Source: Membranipora membranacea | Lineage: Eukaryota; Bryozoa; Gymnolaemata; Cheilostomatida; Membraniporidae | Direction of reading: 5' to 3' | DNA length: 64,000 nucleotides | Assembly (NCBI GenBank): GCA_914767715.1 | Contig: OU612075.1 | Span: 7,130,001-7,194,000 of the forward strand | Shown: in pieces, positions 49,033-62,427 of the stretch | Numbering within the stretch: the first letter of the stretch is position 1 | Layout: each line of letters begins with the position of its first letter | Notes under the pieces: generated by a model | Told to the model about the DNA's origin: nothing | The model's input: only the letters and a program-made list of their open reading frames with translations | Database searches by the model: none | Made by a program: the position numbers and the translations under genes

Positions 49033-52000
49033 GATACTTCAGTCGAGTTAATAAAAGCCTCAATAAAAGATATGAGTTCCGGTGATGACACAAGTTACTA
49101 TGGTATTCAAATCCCGACAGGTACCCAGCTACCAGACGATCTAGAGCTTGGTTAGTATAGACAAACTTTATGTTTCTTTTATTCTATTCTGTCTCTCATC
49201 TTCTTGTCATAGTCTCTGATTTAAGTATCTAGGGTAAAGGTATAACTCACCACCTCGTCCTGAGCAAGGCCTATATGTATGTTTGTAAAATGAACTTCAA
49301 ATTCGATATCAAGTTATTTCCTCTTCCCGTTCTTGTCCGGCACTTTTTGGAAAACGTTTCACCATTCGAATGACATCGTCTACCAACAACAGTGGTAAAA
49401 AACATCAGCATTATGTTAGGCTAATATACTAGGATTATTAGCTCTTTGAGTGTGCATGAAATCAAGCATTTTATCTCTCAATTTTCGTGACATCCAGCAT
49501 GACACGCCATCTTGAAGTTGCTGCTACCAAGCAGCTCGCCCTAGTTGAAGACAACTTTTTTCGTATCTGTTGGGAATTCCCCTCAACGTCAATTGTGCAG
49601 TATATAAGTTATATAATCAAAATATGATAATATGAAGAAAAATGAAAATCTGGTTTGAACAATTATTGCAGCCTTTAATTGACAGTTCTATTTTTGGATT
49701 AATTTAGAAGCCCACTACACTGACAAAGTTCAAGTGTTAAAAGTCTTGAAGAGGTTAAAGCCTGCTCGCATGAAGAAATTCTCTACCAGTAGTGAAGCTG
49801 AAGAGTTTCACAGATCACAGGATGCAGCTCCAACTACTGAGAAGGTAAATTACACACTGATGTCGAGTCTACACTATTAACATGTGTATCTCTGATCATT
49901 AGAGTCAGTTTAGTGTGAGTACCTAAAATGCTCCCATCCCTATTTTTTGAAACTGACTTTTCGGTCATCCCACCAAATTCCCTATGGTGGTACTCATGTT
50001 AAGTGAATGAATTTACCATAGACATAGTGTGTTTTGTCTATGGAATTCACTCTCTATCGATCAGAGATATACACGCAAACGTATATCATGTCATCAGTGT
50101 GGGTAAAATACTATGTAACTATCACCGACATACATGATTGAAAAATGAGTGAGTACCAAATTGATCTACCTACTGTTTACCCATCTGCTTGTATGAATGT
50201 TGCGTCGAAAAATTGTCATAATTTCTTACCGCAAACCATTCGAACCATAGTTCATGAAAGGTAATCCAGGTGCAAATGAATACGTTGGAGGTGTTCACAA
50301 TGTTGGGTATGATGTGAGATTCAATGTGACGTGTGACGTTGTTGCAAGGCTAAGATCTGTCTTGACTGAGGATCCTTACAAAGGAATTAATCATTTCTAG
50401 GACAATGTTTCTTGTAAGGCTCACTGTATATAACCTTGATTACCAGGCAACATGATCACTTTCTTATATATTTATATTATTCATTTGAAATACTTACCAA
50501 TTATTGTCACGACTGAGTTCAGGCGGAAACACTGACTTAATGAAGAAGAGGATTAGTATTATGCTCTTTAAATACGCTCTGAGTGTTGAATTTAGTTAGG
50601 GAAGAGTTGCAGCAGGGAGGGTGGTTGAAGTTTGTTGAAAGTTCAACAAATCAGATGGAGATTGATCATTCAGGCCCTATTTGAATGTTTTTAAAAGCCA
50701 TCTCTGATCAGTGTATAATCAATGGAGGATTTAACTTAACTTCGCTCAATTACATGAGATTAATGATTGACTTTGAATTTTTTTTTCTACTCAACTATCT
50801 TCTTTTCTTCTGTTTACAGTCAGGTACTGGTGTATCTGTGGAATCTCTGCCGTTTAGCAGCCTAAAGACTCAGGACCTGACTAAGCTAAGAATAGCGATA
50901 GAGAGGGGTAACATAACCGAACTGAGGGAACGTGTTGAATCTAACCCTAGATATCTTGTAGCCTCAGGAGATACACCAACTATTTTACAGGTAGGTCATT
51001 CCCAATTGCTCAGACTGTTGTTTTTGTGCACTCTGCTATCAAGCCCGTTCAGACAGGCCTCTGACAATGATTCTTGGTTCTGTTCCATAGGTGCTGATCC
51101 TTATGGCGCCATCTTGATATGCAATTGTGTAGTAGCCAGGTAGTATTTTTGATATCCTTGTGTCATATCTCTTGCAATCGCCCTTGTTAGATAATGTTGC
51201 AAGATGTGTAAAAGGAGAAAGTCAATAGACTGGCTTAGAAAGAGTCGTCTTTTCTTGTAACATTTTCAATTTTAAGAAGACAACTCCAAATTATTTATGT
51301 CTTTCCCAAAAATATTCTAAAATATTTTCTATTTAAAACATCTAGGAGAGATTCAGATACAATGGTATCCACTCAGCAGCTATCAAGGGTCAAGCACCTG
51401 CAGCTGAGATCATACTGAACTACATCACAGACCTGGAGTTCTACGCTCGACTCTATCCTAATGACTCTGTGGAGAGCCGGCAAAACAGGCTCACGTTTAC
51501 TCTGGATCTATACCTGAATACACCAGACAAAGGGGTTTGTGACATACTGATATGATATACTATTACATGTATTCCTCTGATCGATAGAGAGTGATTTAAT
51601 TCATTTTGTAAGCGTACCATCAGAAGGAATTTGGTGTGACGACCCATGTTCAACTTTAGTAATAAGGGTTGGGTACATGTTAGGTGCTACTAAATTGACT
51701 CTAACGATCAGAGATACACATGTCAATAATGTAATCTCAATGGCAGTGTAGGTATGTGAATCAGTTATATGCTAAACGAACTACACTGTAACATGAATAT
51801 GTGAGGGGAGTATGTGTTTCAGTTCTTGCTCCCATTTGCTAATTTGTGCAAGGGGCGCATCTAGCCAACTTGTTTTTTCTGGTTCGGGAGTATCTATCTA
51901 CCTATCAGCTAAGAACTCCCTACATATCACAGCAAATACTACTTAATTTCATTTGACTTGTACTCAACTTATGTATGTACTAAAAGGAAAGCTTAACTGG

Positions 52001-55000
52001 TTTATAACATATTCCCAAGGCTTATTTCAAAATGTTTCCAGCAGATTTCAAACCAGTGTTTGCTAATCAATACTACCAGATGAGCTCATAATTTTAATTC
52101 CGTTTATTTTAGTTCAATGAGACCTCTTTGCATTTTGCTGCTAAGTACGGTCACCTATCAATGGTACAGTTACTAGTCAATGAGCCGGCTGTGGAGAAGA
52201 CGAGGCTAAACAAAGAAGGACAGAGACCAGTAGATATAGTGTGCACTAGATCAGGGACGGCACAGGATAAGCAGAAGATAATACAGTGCTTGCAAGGTAA
52301 CAATTAGATCAGATCCACTTTTCTCTATATATCTCTTTTTTCAATCTGGCCGATTTCCTATTTTTATATTTCTGAGATATTAGTGCTTGCAAGATAACAA
52401 TTGGATCCGATCCAATTTTCACTACAAATCTCAGTTATCAGTTTTTTTGGCAGATTTCACATTTTATATATTTGAGATATCATCTATTACTGAACAAACT
52501 CGAAAAAGGAGCTGTGTCTCCTACTATAATATTGCGGAGCAGTATAGAATTGCAGCTGTTCAAGTCTAAGCCTCTTTTGTATATAAAAATCAGTGTTCTG
52601 GTCAATTTTGAAAAAGAAATCAGACTGACTAGAGGATTGTGTTGCCTGGGTATCTAAACTACTATTAACTTGATATATCGCCTTTTCAGTTTCTCAGGGA
52701 CTACTTGTCCCACCTCAAAAATTCCTTCACTGACACGTTGCCAGTAGTCTGGCTTATGTTTAATATTGCAATTTTTTTAAACCGCATGTTCCTAACTCGA
52801 TTAATTGTACATTAACTAAAATACATTGAAAACATATAGGCAGCAAAGGGCAAAATGATGCAGTAAATTACGTTATGCAAAAGCGTGATGAAAATCTGTG
52901 CAGTATTACATGCAAAGCACATTGTGTACAACAATGGATCACCTATTTTGGGTGATGGTTTAGCATCGAAAGAGAAATGTTTATGCTCTTAACTTTTCAA
53001 CTATTAAATTTATCACCAAATGCTACTGACAAAACCTCGGAAATACTCTCTAGTTTAATGGAAGCTAGTGTATATAACAAGTTCTTTAACCTATTTTCAG
53101 TTTTTTGGCTGGAGAGGAGTGCATGTTTTGGACAAAATAAAGCTTGTTTAGCCACAACAATCCAAATATCTCGAAATATAAAGCTATAATCAACAATCGC
53201 TTGGATCAAAACCTAGACAATCATCATGCTGACAACAAATTTGACTGACATCTTCCTGAATTTCTGAATTTTGGCTGGAAAATTTTGACCAAAATTAGTC
53301 AAAATTTGGGATATTATCTGTTACAGTTGTGACAACCAGGATCTGTAAGCTGGTAAGATTATTGATGGAAGTGACAGTACAAGACCAAAATGATATAATA
53401 CATTGGAAATTTTGGTTTCTGTATTATTGGGGTCGCATGTAATGAGAGGTCAGAAATGGCCCTATTACTATTGCAAAAATCAATTTCAAGTCTCGAAGAC
53501 AGGAGGCCTAAAATCATAAAATTTCACTAAAATGTCACTCCTCCAGTTAGTACCATGCCTCCTCTATACGGTGAAAACATAAAATAATCAAATACCTCAA
53601 AAACAAGGCACAGAGAATTCAATTTAAAAAGGGCATTTTTTGCCCCAAAATAAACTTCCAGAGGTCACTGCGACTCAACGTCAAATATTTGGAAGGTTTC
53701 AACTGTGGAATTAAACTATTAGACATGATCACCAATACAATATTAAAAAGTTTTAAAAAGTGATATCACGTTAAGTGCCTTAGCCAGTGGCTTGCTCCAG
53801 AACTGTATGAGCATATATCTTACAATGTCAAACAAGAATATTGATCAGTTTAGGTCTCCTTTGTTAGATATGGTCTCTAGTAACTAACTATGAATGTATT
53901 GAATGTATTTTATTGTATATTGCACTGTATTCTATTTACTTTTAGTATTGTTTTAGGTCAGGTGTATACCCAGTTGTCCAAATCGGAGGCTGATGATACA
54001 CTTATGTTTTATTCAGGTTTCCTTAGTAAGATAAGCTACAATATGTTCCTGTGTGTCTTAATATACATTTCATATTGTATTTACTTCTCTGGTTTCAGGC
54101 CAGGTGTATGTGCCACTGTTCAGATCAGAGGCTGATGATGAAGCACCCGTTGTAGGAGAACCATGGGCTCCTGACCAGATGGATCTTATTGATGCAGAAG
54201 ATCCTTTCCCATCACCCTCTTTAGGTAAATATTGTTGAACTATACTGGGGAATATTCTCTTGCATGGGCGCTCAACCGCATGGAAGATTTTGTATTATTC
54301 TGTTGAAAAGTTGGAGATCTTAGCCAAACTGATATTTCAAAAAGGAGTGTAAAAAAAAACAATTTTATTGTCATTTATTTGGCAAATTCATTCAACTGCA
54401 AGGTACCAGTTTTCTCATTATTCAGATAGAGACATTAAAGATCGTGGACACTGCAGGGCCCTATGAGTATATCTAACATTATATTATATGGATTCTCCAA
54501 GTCCTTTTACATCTGTTGGTCCAGGTTCAATATATTAGGTTTTATATACTTCCAGGAACCCCCAATGCCCACAATCTTTAACTTAAAATTTCTATTAACG
54601 TCATTCCCCTAATTCTATGCAAACATATTAGTCATTCCTGTTTGGCCTGTTCCATTACAGACAGAGATATACTAAGTAATATAACTAGCCCTATTCGCTC
54701 AGCACATAAATACAAACTACCTCACCTTCACAGCTCCCCATACTCTCCGCTCCTCAAACACGGAGATCGGCATGATACGGCAGAGATGATCGTTAAAGCT
54801 ATGGCCGGTCCCATGTCACCTAAACAGGTTAGTACATGTCCCAATCGATGCTTTCATTAATTAATTATTCAAGTTATGAGGCATACCCATAGCAAAAGTC
54901 ACCTTAGTGGGTTAGTACCAAAGTCATTGTTATAATAATAAAATAGTTAGGATAGAACATATCTAAAACATCATATTATATAAAGTTATGAGGCCTGCCT

Positions 55001-58000
55001 TAGATCAGGGAGGCTTAGATCATGATTGATCCATTTCCCTACATTCAGCGCTGCTCCCCCTCCATGTAATCTACCTATAGTATAATATAATGTCATGTTG
55101 ACACGATTGTATGCCAACAGACATATAAATAAGCCATATCCTCACAAGTCAACACACAATTTATGGTTTTATTCTAAAATGATTAAGAAGAAAAGATAAT
55201 ATGATACTTTGAAGCTATAGTTGTATTGAGTGAATCTGTTAGACGCTCATTTTATTACTATTTAACTTCCTTTTATTCTCCAGGCTAAAGAATTTAGGAA
55301 GTCCTGGTCTTCTCCTGGTACTCCTCGCAAGCCTTCATCTATTCCAGCTTCACCACTCAGACACAGACTTCTCTCAGACGCTCCCAGAGCTGATCCGTTC
55401 AAAGGACTCGAAGTTGTAGGAAGGTAAGATGATTACCCAAAAGTTGTTCGTTTATGAGGCTGAATCCAAGTGTTCAGTATATTGTGTAAACAATCTGTTA
55501 GATCAGGTTTGATCCAGCTATTCCCGAATCCGGTCGTTCCCATTCTACTGGTGGCAGTTTAAAACTCTAAATGCTGGCAAAGTAGATTGTGCTTGATCTA
55601 ACAATCTGTTGGGTGATCTGCAAAAATGTGACGAGAACCATCACAACTAGCTTTTAGCCACAACTATGAATTCAAATTCTGCCTACCCGAAAGCCATGAA
55701 TTTATAAAGCAAGAAACGTCTCCCATTGTTGGTTTATGTTTTGTTGGTAAAAAGCCACAAGTTTTTATCACTCGCCGCTTAGGAACAATGCGTGGTTGAA
55801 TATTGGATGCCTCAGAGGTTTTACTGCAAAGACCGCTCAAAACTCCCTTGTAGACAGTGAACTGCACTAGGATTTTAACCCATTACATTTAAAGTTCGCA
55901 TATTACTTTGACCAATGTAATTCAGAACTCAAGACCGGGTGAAAGATGCTTAAGTTAAGAATTTCTTGCTGAGGCAACGCTATTGAGATGTGTTTAACAA
56001 TCCGCAGATCACTCGCCGGTGAGATGAATGTACCTTGGCTGGAGTACTGGGATTTTCTTGGTTGTGCTGTTGATCTCTCTGAACCTGAGGGTCTGACAAA
56101 ACTTGAGGAATATATAAGAACGTTGGAAACTGATCTGAAAAATGAAGATAATGATGTAGGTGAAAACGTGGTAAGAGATGATATGAAACCATTATAGTTG
56201 TAGAATTCATAACTAAAATAAATTATTTTGATAATATTGTTTTTATTATTAATTTTTTATATCACCTAGTGACAGCTTTTACTCAAATTGATGCTGTTAT
56301 GAAGAGTCTTGTCTGACAGATGGAATACAATTGGTGTCTGCTCATTTTTAAGTCCCATCAGACATTCCTTTTCGCAGAAAGTGCTCAATCTCAACATGAG
56401 CTGTGATGGTAGTGGCATTCCATTCCATCAACCGCAGCTGCGGTTGGTGGTATTCCATTATTTACCGCAGCTGAGATAGATGGTGGAATTCCTCTACCAG
56501 TATCCTGGTCAGAGTTTGGGCACTTATGCTAGCTCTTTTATTTTCTTAATATTTGCAAAGGAAACTTTTGCACCCTGTAACTTTATTGCTTGCAGTAATG
56601 ACTTCTCAAAATATTCATTTTCAAGGACGCTGAGGAAGAGATAATCATAACACCAATCAAATTTTCTAAGACGCCTGAAAATATAAAAACCTGTAAGTAA
56701 CATGGTTTTCTAGCATTTATTGGTTTTTATTTATTTGGAGTAGAAGTTTGTTTGTTGCCATTTCTCAAAATATATCCTAATCGTATTATAATGAAGGCAA
56801 TGGTTGTTACGGTTTCTAATATTTCCGAAATAGTTTGTCAGATAAGTTGTGCTATTGTCTAATCTTGATTCCAACTTCTATCTAATCCTGTAGGCACATT
56901 TGTTTTGAGATCTTTCTACAGCCACTGGACAATCATGAGGCATATGAAAGATGTCTCTTAGATGTATATATATATATACTTTCATTGTCATGTTTTGCAT
57001 GCAGTTACAGAAAAAATAACTTAGAAAATAAGGAAAAGTGGAGAGACGTGGAAAAACATGTACTAGCAATAATGTAATGTGCGGCAGATGAGCTGTTTTT
57101 TTTTCTGATTGTAGACACCGAGACCTCTGGGCCACAGGGTGATGTACTGAACACAACCGATGACCAGTTAGCTTCTATATTTGACAAACTCACAATTCAC
57201 AGCCCAACTTCACCTTATCACGACGATCAACAGAGGCACAGACATCAAATCTTACTCGACAATGGTGCTGTAAAAACTCCTATTAAATCTACAGACATTG
57301 GCATCAGTGATAGCCCGAAGTCTGCAATGAAGACGGCAGAAAAAGGGGGCGCGACTCCCAAAAGAACAGCATCTGAAGAAAAGGTGCACTTGGAATCACA
57401 GCCATGCACACCTTCCAGCAAACGTTCAGTTATAGAGTATATGGTGCCCAGCATAGCTGTATATATGGATAGGCTTCGAAGCTTCTGGCCTTTTGGGAAA
57501 GGTGGGTATTTTATGGCATCGATAAGATTCCTACGCACTGAGGAGTATTCTCTGTGTGCCCACACTGGCATAAAACATTACAATATAAGCATAATATGTT
57601 GCTCTGATTTTCAATTTAACCCGAGTACCTCTGTGCGCCCGCCACTAATTTTAGAATTATTTTTTGGATGTCCTAGTGAAAATACTTCGACTACATGAAA
57701 TAATTCATGCTCTGTTGATCAGAGATATACATTTAATAAGTAAATCACTCTACAAGACAGTTATATTGTAAACTCATCACTTTTTTTATTGATCTATTAC
57801 AGGTGAAATGCAAGATACATTTTTTTTGTATCATTGGAATGCTCATAACACTGTGAGTAGCAATGAAGGGACCTAGTGTGCACTTTACCTGCCAAAATTG
57901 ATTTAAGTTCTGACTTTCAAAACATTTTGGAGTACTGATAGGGTCTTCCCAGAGTTTATCTCCCCTGCTATAAGCGGAAGCAAAAGAGTCTGCAATGAGG

Positions 58001-60084
58001 GTAGAAATGATTTCCAATATCATGTGATCTAGTATTATAAGGCATTTATAGATGCTAGCTCTCTTTTTTTGGTGCGCAGGCCTTATTTCCTTAACCTCTC
58101 AGCTCTTTTGTTTCCGCTTTCAGCAGGAGAGATAAACCCTGGGAAGACCCCATCAGAACCCCAAAATTTATTGAAAGTCAGAACTTAAATCTTTTTTGGC
58201 AGGTAAGGTGCACACTAGGTCCCTATATTTCTACTCACAGAATTATGAGCATTCCAATGATACCAAAAAAAATCAACTCGCATTTCACCTTTAATCATTT
58301 CTTCCATTTTCTTTACTAGGAGGGTTCACCCCTACTAAGCACACACAAACCACATCTACCTCCGCAGAATCTGACTGTGATGAAAGCTTGTCAGAGATAC
58401 CAGTTATTGAGTCAGAAGTAACACCTGAAGAGTTGGAGCTGAGTGTGGAAAAGGAAACAAAACCAAGACCTAAGGTGTATCTCATGGGGTATGTCAAGCC
58501 ATGGACCAACGTAGCATTGGTTTTTAGTTTCTTGCCTCTTGCACTGAACATCTAACCATTGTTATCCGGCATTATTATGATGTTGGTTGCTACTTAATCT
58601 AACGGGAAAGCAAATTTATGAAGTGAAATAATTTTTGTTTAATGATTCATTGACTTTTTTTTATTAGACATCCATCAAGTTTGGGACAGAGGGCTGATCA
58701 TCACTGTTTATAGGTTTTAACATCCCACCAACCCATTTGCTTGCAGCTATACCTTTCTCTCTATCCAAACTTCTTATTATTGTGTCCAAAATAATGAATA
58801 ACCTTTCCAAAATTTGGAATTTAGAGTTTCTCAAGTTTGTTGCAAAGTTGTCTGCCCTTACTAGTACAGTAGACAACTCCCACATAGTGAATGATTGATA
58901 TAAAGTGGATAGTTGCCTTTTTCCGTTCCTCTATCCTCTATATGATAATTTGGATGTAACAGTAAGATTGGTCAGCAATCATTTTGTTTGGTGTGTTAAT
59001 GACAGGGGGAGAAGAAGTCAGTAACTCCAGTATACAATTTGACACACCAAAACAAGTTGGCCAAATAGTGCTTTATCACACAAATAAATATCCCTTTTTA
59101 TCAACATTCCACCTAGTTAAAATTCTATGTAGTTATCATATCATGATGATAAAACTCTGTTTACAAGTGGGAATAATTTGGTTTACGTTAAACATTTATT
59201 GTTTAATGTGAGCAAATATTGTTCTTACTTTGTTTTTTTCTTAATATTAATTCTTACTTTATTTTCAGCGCTAAGCCGTGTAAGGTGGATAGAGATGTTC
59301 TGAAAGCTTTAGAGAGTATAGACATTAGCGAGGAGACTTACCCTGCTGTGTGCAGCTGGTATCATAATGTCAAGTCTCACTCATCTAATGACCAAAACAG
59401 GTACCTACTACTTTTGAGGATTAAATATATTAGCTATTTAATTTACCTAGTTTATGAGTGTCTTAAATCTAGTAAGCACCAATTTCTTGCCAGCCAATGG
59501 GGTAGTGCAGATAAGTAATGAGGTAATTTTAGCTAGCGGTAATGCAATTACTTTACTCAGATAGTTGGCGGAGAAGTTTTATTTTTTTTCTCCTGTGAGG
59601 ACATATTCCCTGAATATGAATAATCAGAGAAAGGTTCACTCAATTGGAGTTTTGCGCTCAAATCCCATCCAACTCAAACCATTCCACCACTGCGACCCTA
59701 TCAACACAACTTAAAATAGAACAATATTGCTGGAAACTTTCAGAAAATTTGTATTATCTACTGTTACCGAGTTGATTTTTTTCATTTATATTATAATTTT
59801 TCAAAATGCAGGAGAATTACCTGATTTTCAGTGTACTTTTTACCTAATTATAACCAAATACTGTGGCATGTTTATAAACATAGTATGTATATGTAGTATT
59901 TATATATCGTATTTATGATTACAGTTGGCCGAGCCCTGCAGTGATACGTCACAGAGCTAGGCTTAGAGATATTACAGAGGGAGCTACTCCCACTAAAACT
60001 CCAGACCGAGCTGTCGGTGGAGGGTATACATCATCTCCTCACAGACTGGACGATGTCCGCACCAAACTCTCACTCAACTACTGA
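49033..60084 (+). CDS. ANKLE2: ANKLE2 (ankyrin repeat and LEM domain protein 2), N-terminus incomplete
   Basis: Fourteen exons in phase: 49033-49150, 49708-49844, 50820-50990, 51346-51534, 52113-52296, 54099-54224, 54661-54827, 55284-55423, 56008-56170, 56626-56692, 57115-57501, 58320-58488, 59269-59400, 59925-60084; 769 codons before the stop. Exons 1-2 give [10 protein letters not shown] and [12 protein letters not shown], as in the viroplasmin/RNase H1-HBD-like module before the ankyrin part of ANKLE2. Exons 3-5 carry [30 protein letters not shown] and [18 protein letters not shown], the ankyrin region. Exon 6 has [11 protein letters not shown] and [10 protein letters not shown]; exon 9 [16 protein letters not shown]; exon 14 SWPSPAV. 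All agree with vertebrate ANKLE2, which acts at the ER/nuclear envelope and regulates BAF through PP2A and VRK1. The vertebrate membrane anchor and LEM domain are not seen. An in-frame TGA at 49015 lies before the acceptor, so either 5' exons are missing or translation starts at ATG 49072. Confidence 0.93.
49855..50100. repeat. MITE-like element, family D, copy 1
   Basis: acactgatg near the left end and catcagtgt at the right end are inverted, and further in gtgtatctctgatcattaga pairs with tctatcgatcagagatatac. About 245 bp in ANKLE2 intron 2. A related element is at 51541-51755. Confidence 0.65.
51541..51755. repeat. MITE-like element, family D, copy 2
   Basis: acatgtattcctctgatcga near the left and taacgatcagagatacacat near the right are inverted and match the inner arms of the copy at 49855-50100. 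It starts directly after the ANKLE2 exon 4 donor. A one-sided relative (tgatcagagatatacat) lies near 57716. Confidence 0.65.
52285..52480 (+). repeat. 97-bp tandem duplication across the ANKLE2 exon 5 donor
   Basis: agtgcttgcaaggtaacaat at 52285 recurs as agtgcttgcaagataacaat at 52382, and both are followed by gatc-gatcca, tctc, ggc-gattt and ttgagatat in the same order. The unit includes the last 12 bases of the exon and its splice donor. The second donor has lost its G (ga taac), so only the first can work. Confidence 0.9.
53957..54025 (+). pseudogene. Duplicate of the 5' half of ANKLE2 exon 6, possible cassette exon
   Basis: gtcaggtgtatacccagttg after a tttag acceptor matches gccaggtgtatgtgccactg at the true exon (54099), offset 142 bp. 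Both continue to tcggaggctgatgat / tcagaggctgatgat, then diverge. Encoded residues are [13 protein letters not shown] versus [20 protein letters not shown] donor at 54026 would give a 69-nt exon with phase 1 on both sides, which could be included without frame loss. Whether it is ever spliced in is unknown; the downstream part has no similarity to exon 6. Confidence 0.6.
55491..55610. repeat. Foldback element, family B, copy 4
   Basis: caatctgttagatcaggttt at the left and gcttgatctaacaatctgtt at the right form the outer arms, with the inner tctactggtgg / ccacc segment typical of the family. It lies in ANKLE2 intron 8. Confidence 0.65.
57801..58290. repeat. Large inverted repeat in ANKLE2 intron 11
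   Basis: The left arm 57801-57988 and right arm 58103-58290 are reverse complements of each other at roughly 88 percent by eye, with a 114-bp loop. Shared segments include gtatcattggaatgctcata, gacctagtgtgcac, atttaagttctgactttcaa and ggtcttccca. The right arm ends 30 bp before the exon at 58320. The transcript would fold into a long hairpin. Confidence 0.92.
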
Positions 60085-62041
60085 TATAAATAGTGTACTA
60101 AGTGAGTTGCTCAACCTTGTTTTTTTGTTGATTGACACACATAACGAGTGTTGCCCTGTTACAAGAAAAATGTAAAAGTTTGTGTTTACGGTGAGATTAT
60201 CAGGTGCTGCACTACTAGTTGCCGAATTGAATCCGACCACTGTAATTGTATCAATCAGATTGTTGTGTTGTGATAGGGAGAAAACTACTAGATCACATAT
60301 CTATTCACTGTATTGAAGCAGTGTACCCAGAAGTTTTGCTATTTATATTTATGAAGATGAGATATTTATATTGCCTAAATTTATAAATATACAGAGTTTT
60401 TTACACCTAAAGAACTCATTTTTTCTTGAGCAATGTGACAAGGCTCAGTTATTTAATAACACAGTACTGTGTAATAACTGGTAAAATTTACTAGCTTTAA
60501 TCTGGCCTCTGAGCCTCATATTTTGTAGTTATTTTATCTTACCTTAAGCATTATCCTGTACCACGACGCACCTTATAGCGAGTTTATGCAAATTTACTTA
60601 TCTCGTCAGTTCGTGGGATTTTCTCATCCCATTCATTCTAGACAACTGAAGTGACAAGTCGTCTTTTCACAATTCTTATTGGGGGTTAACCAGGAAATGG
60701 CGTATTAGTCGCCCCCCTCCTATAGGGTTAATCATTGAAGTAAGAAAAAATATAATACTTCATGGTTATGACTTAGCTCAAAATTTTAACAGTTCACAGA
60801 TTTTGATGCATGTGACACATGGCCTGTGGAAAATCTTTCCACAGTGAGGAATCAGCTGGAATCTGATTGGGAGCAGAGTTTAAAATGGCATGACTGTTGT
60901 CTTGTTTATTTTGCAGAGTCGTTGGTGCTATCAATACACATTCTGACAGAATTAAGTGGTGAGCTGTCTCTGCCTACATTTAGTTATTTATTTTTGATAA
61001 AGGAATCCTTTTCTCAGGTGAGTTCTACTACAAAGAAAACTCTCGATAAACACTAGACTTTGACCTTTGACACTTGGGGTCAGTTATAGGTCAAAACAGT
61101 CTGAGGGTTTGATGGAAGAAACTTTCTTTATTAGGCAAATCACACAACATGTTGTGTGATTTCTTTCGAGCAAATATATGTTATTCACTTGATTTTGTTC
61201 TATAAAAACGCTTTACATAAACCTCCCAATTTTGCCTATTATACAATGCCTTGCTGCTTAGTTGAAAAATAACTATATTTGTTTCTAATCGAGTCGATAA
61301 TTGTTTGCCCTACTCAATCTTCAATGATCAATGTAAGTTTATTTTCCTTACATTCATTCATCAACAATGCTTATTTTCACCATCCAATTAGATGTGTATA
61401 CAAACATGCTTTTGGCTGGCAGCTTAGAATAAGATATAAAACCAGTAAAAATCAGTTTGTCATTATCAATAAAAGGAACTAAGCGTCAAGTCCACCTTGG
61501 CTAAAGTTTCAATATCTCACATCCCATGCACCAAGTCATTAAATGTCGTTTTAGAATGACATATGCAAGTGCACCAGTTTCTGTTAATGTAACCATGCAT
61601 ACAAAATTTCTGTTCAAAGAAAATTCAAGACCAACTGTCTTACTTGACAAGCATGTATCCATTTGCCCAGTCTCTGCCATATGCATGTCATCACACAGCA
61701 GTTGTAGCGCTACGCATATTGTGTGTAATGCTGTTATAGCTTGAAGATACAGAAATGAATTGTCTTGTCGACAAGATCATCTGATGGCGGAAGACTGAGA
61801 AGAGTTGAGTGATTAATGATTACCTCAGACCACAAGGTCATGTGATCTTAGCCTCTGGGTTGCAGAGGGTGGAAGTGGGGTGAGAGAATGGCCAACGGTA
61901 GACCCCTAGCCTTGGGATGGGGCGTTCGAAAGAATTAAAATTAGTTCTCTAATCCCAATCACAGACTAAAGCTACATGACTGTATCACTAGTATAACCTG
62001 TATTTTCTTGTGATGAGACTAAAACACCTGCTGTAACTAGA

Positions 62042-62154
62042 TAAGTTTGGTCCAATTTGCCCGCATTCCTACTGCTCCCATTACTGGTGACCCGCCAACG
62101 GCTGGACTAGGGAGGGGGGCAACCCCAAATGTAGGTAAATTGGATCATACTTCA
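62042..62154. repeat. Foldback element, family B, copy 5
   Basis: taagtttggtccaatttgcc at the left and gtaggtaaattggatcatac at the right are approximately inverted, with actgctccc / ggggggcaacc inside. Same layout as the other copies. Confidence 0.7.
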
Positions 62155-62427
62155 TCTTTGCTGTAACTATTGCCTATTCCTGATGTATATTAATGCCCAT
62201 TTTGATTAATCTAACATCAGGCAGCACTGTTAAGTCTGAAATCTCACTTCTACATCCTTGATATTCCACTCTGTCGAATTTTGTCATAATCGTTGCATAA
62301 TTCATAACATGAGAACACAAGTATACACATTTACAATCTGATCTGATGTAAGATGGTGTTTTCTGTGAAATATCGAGTACTATTGGAATTTTAACGATGC
62401 ACAATTCACCTAACCTTATCATTAAAG

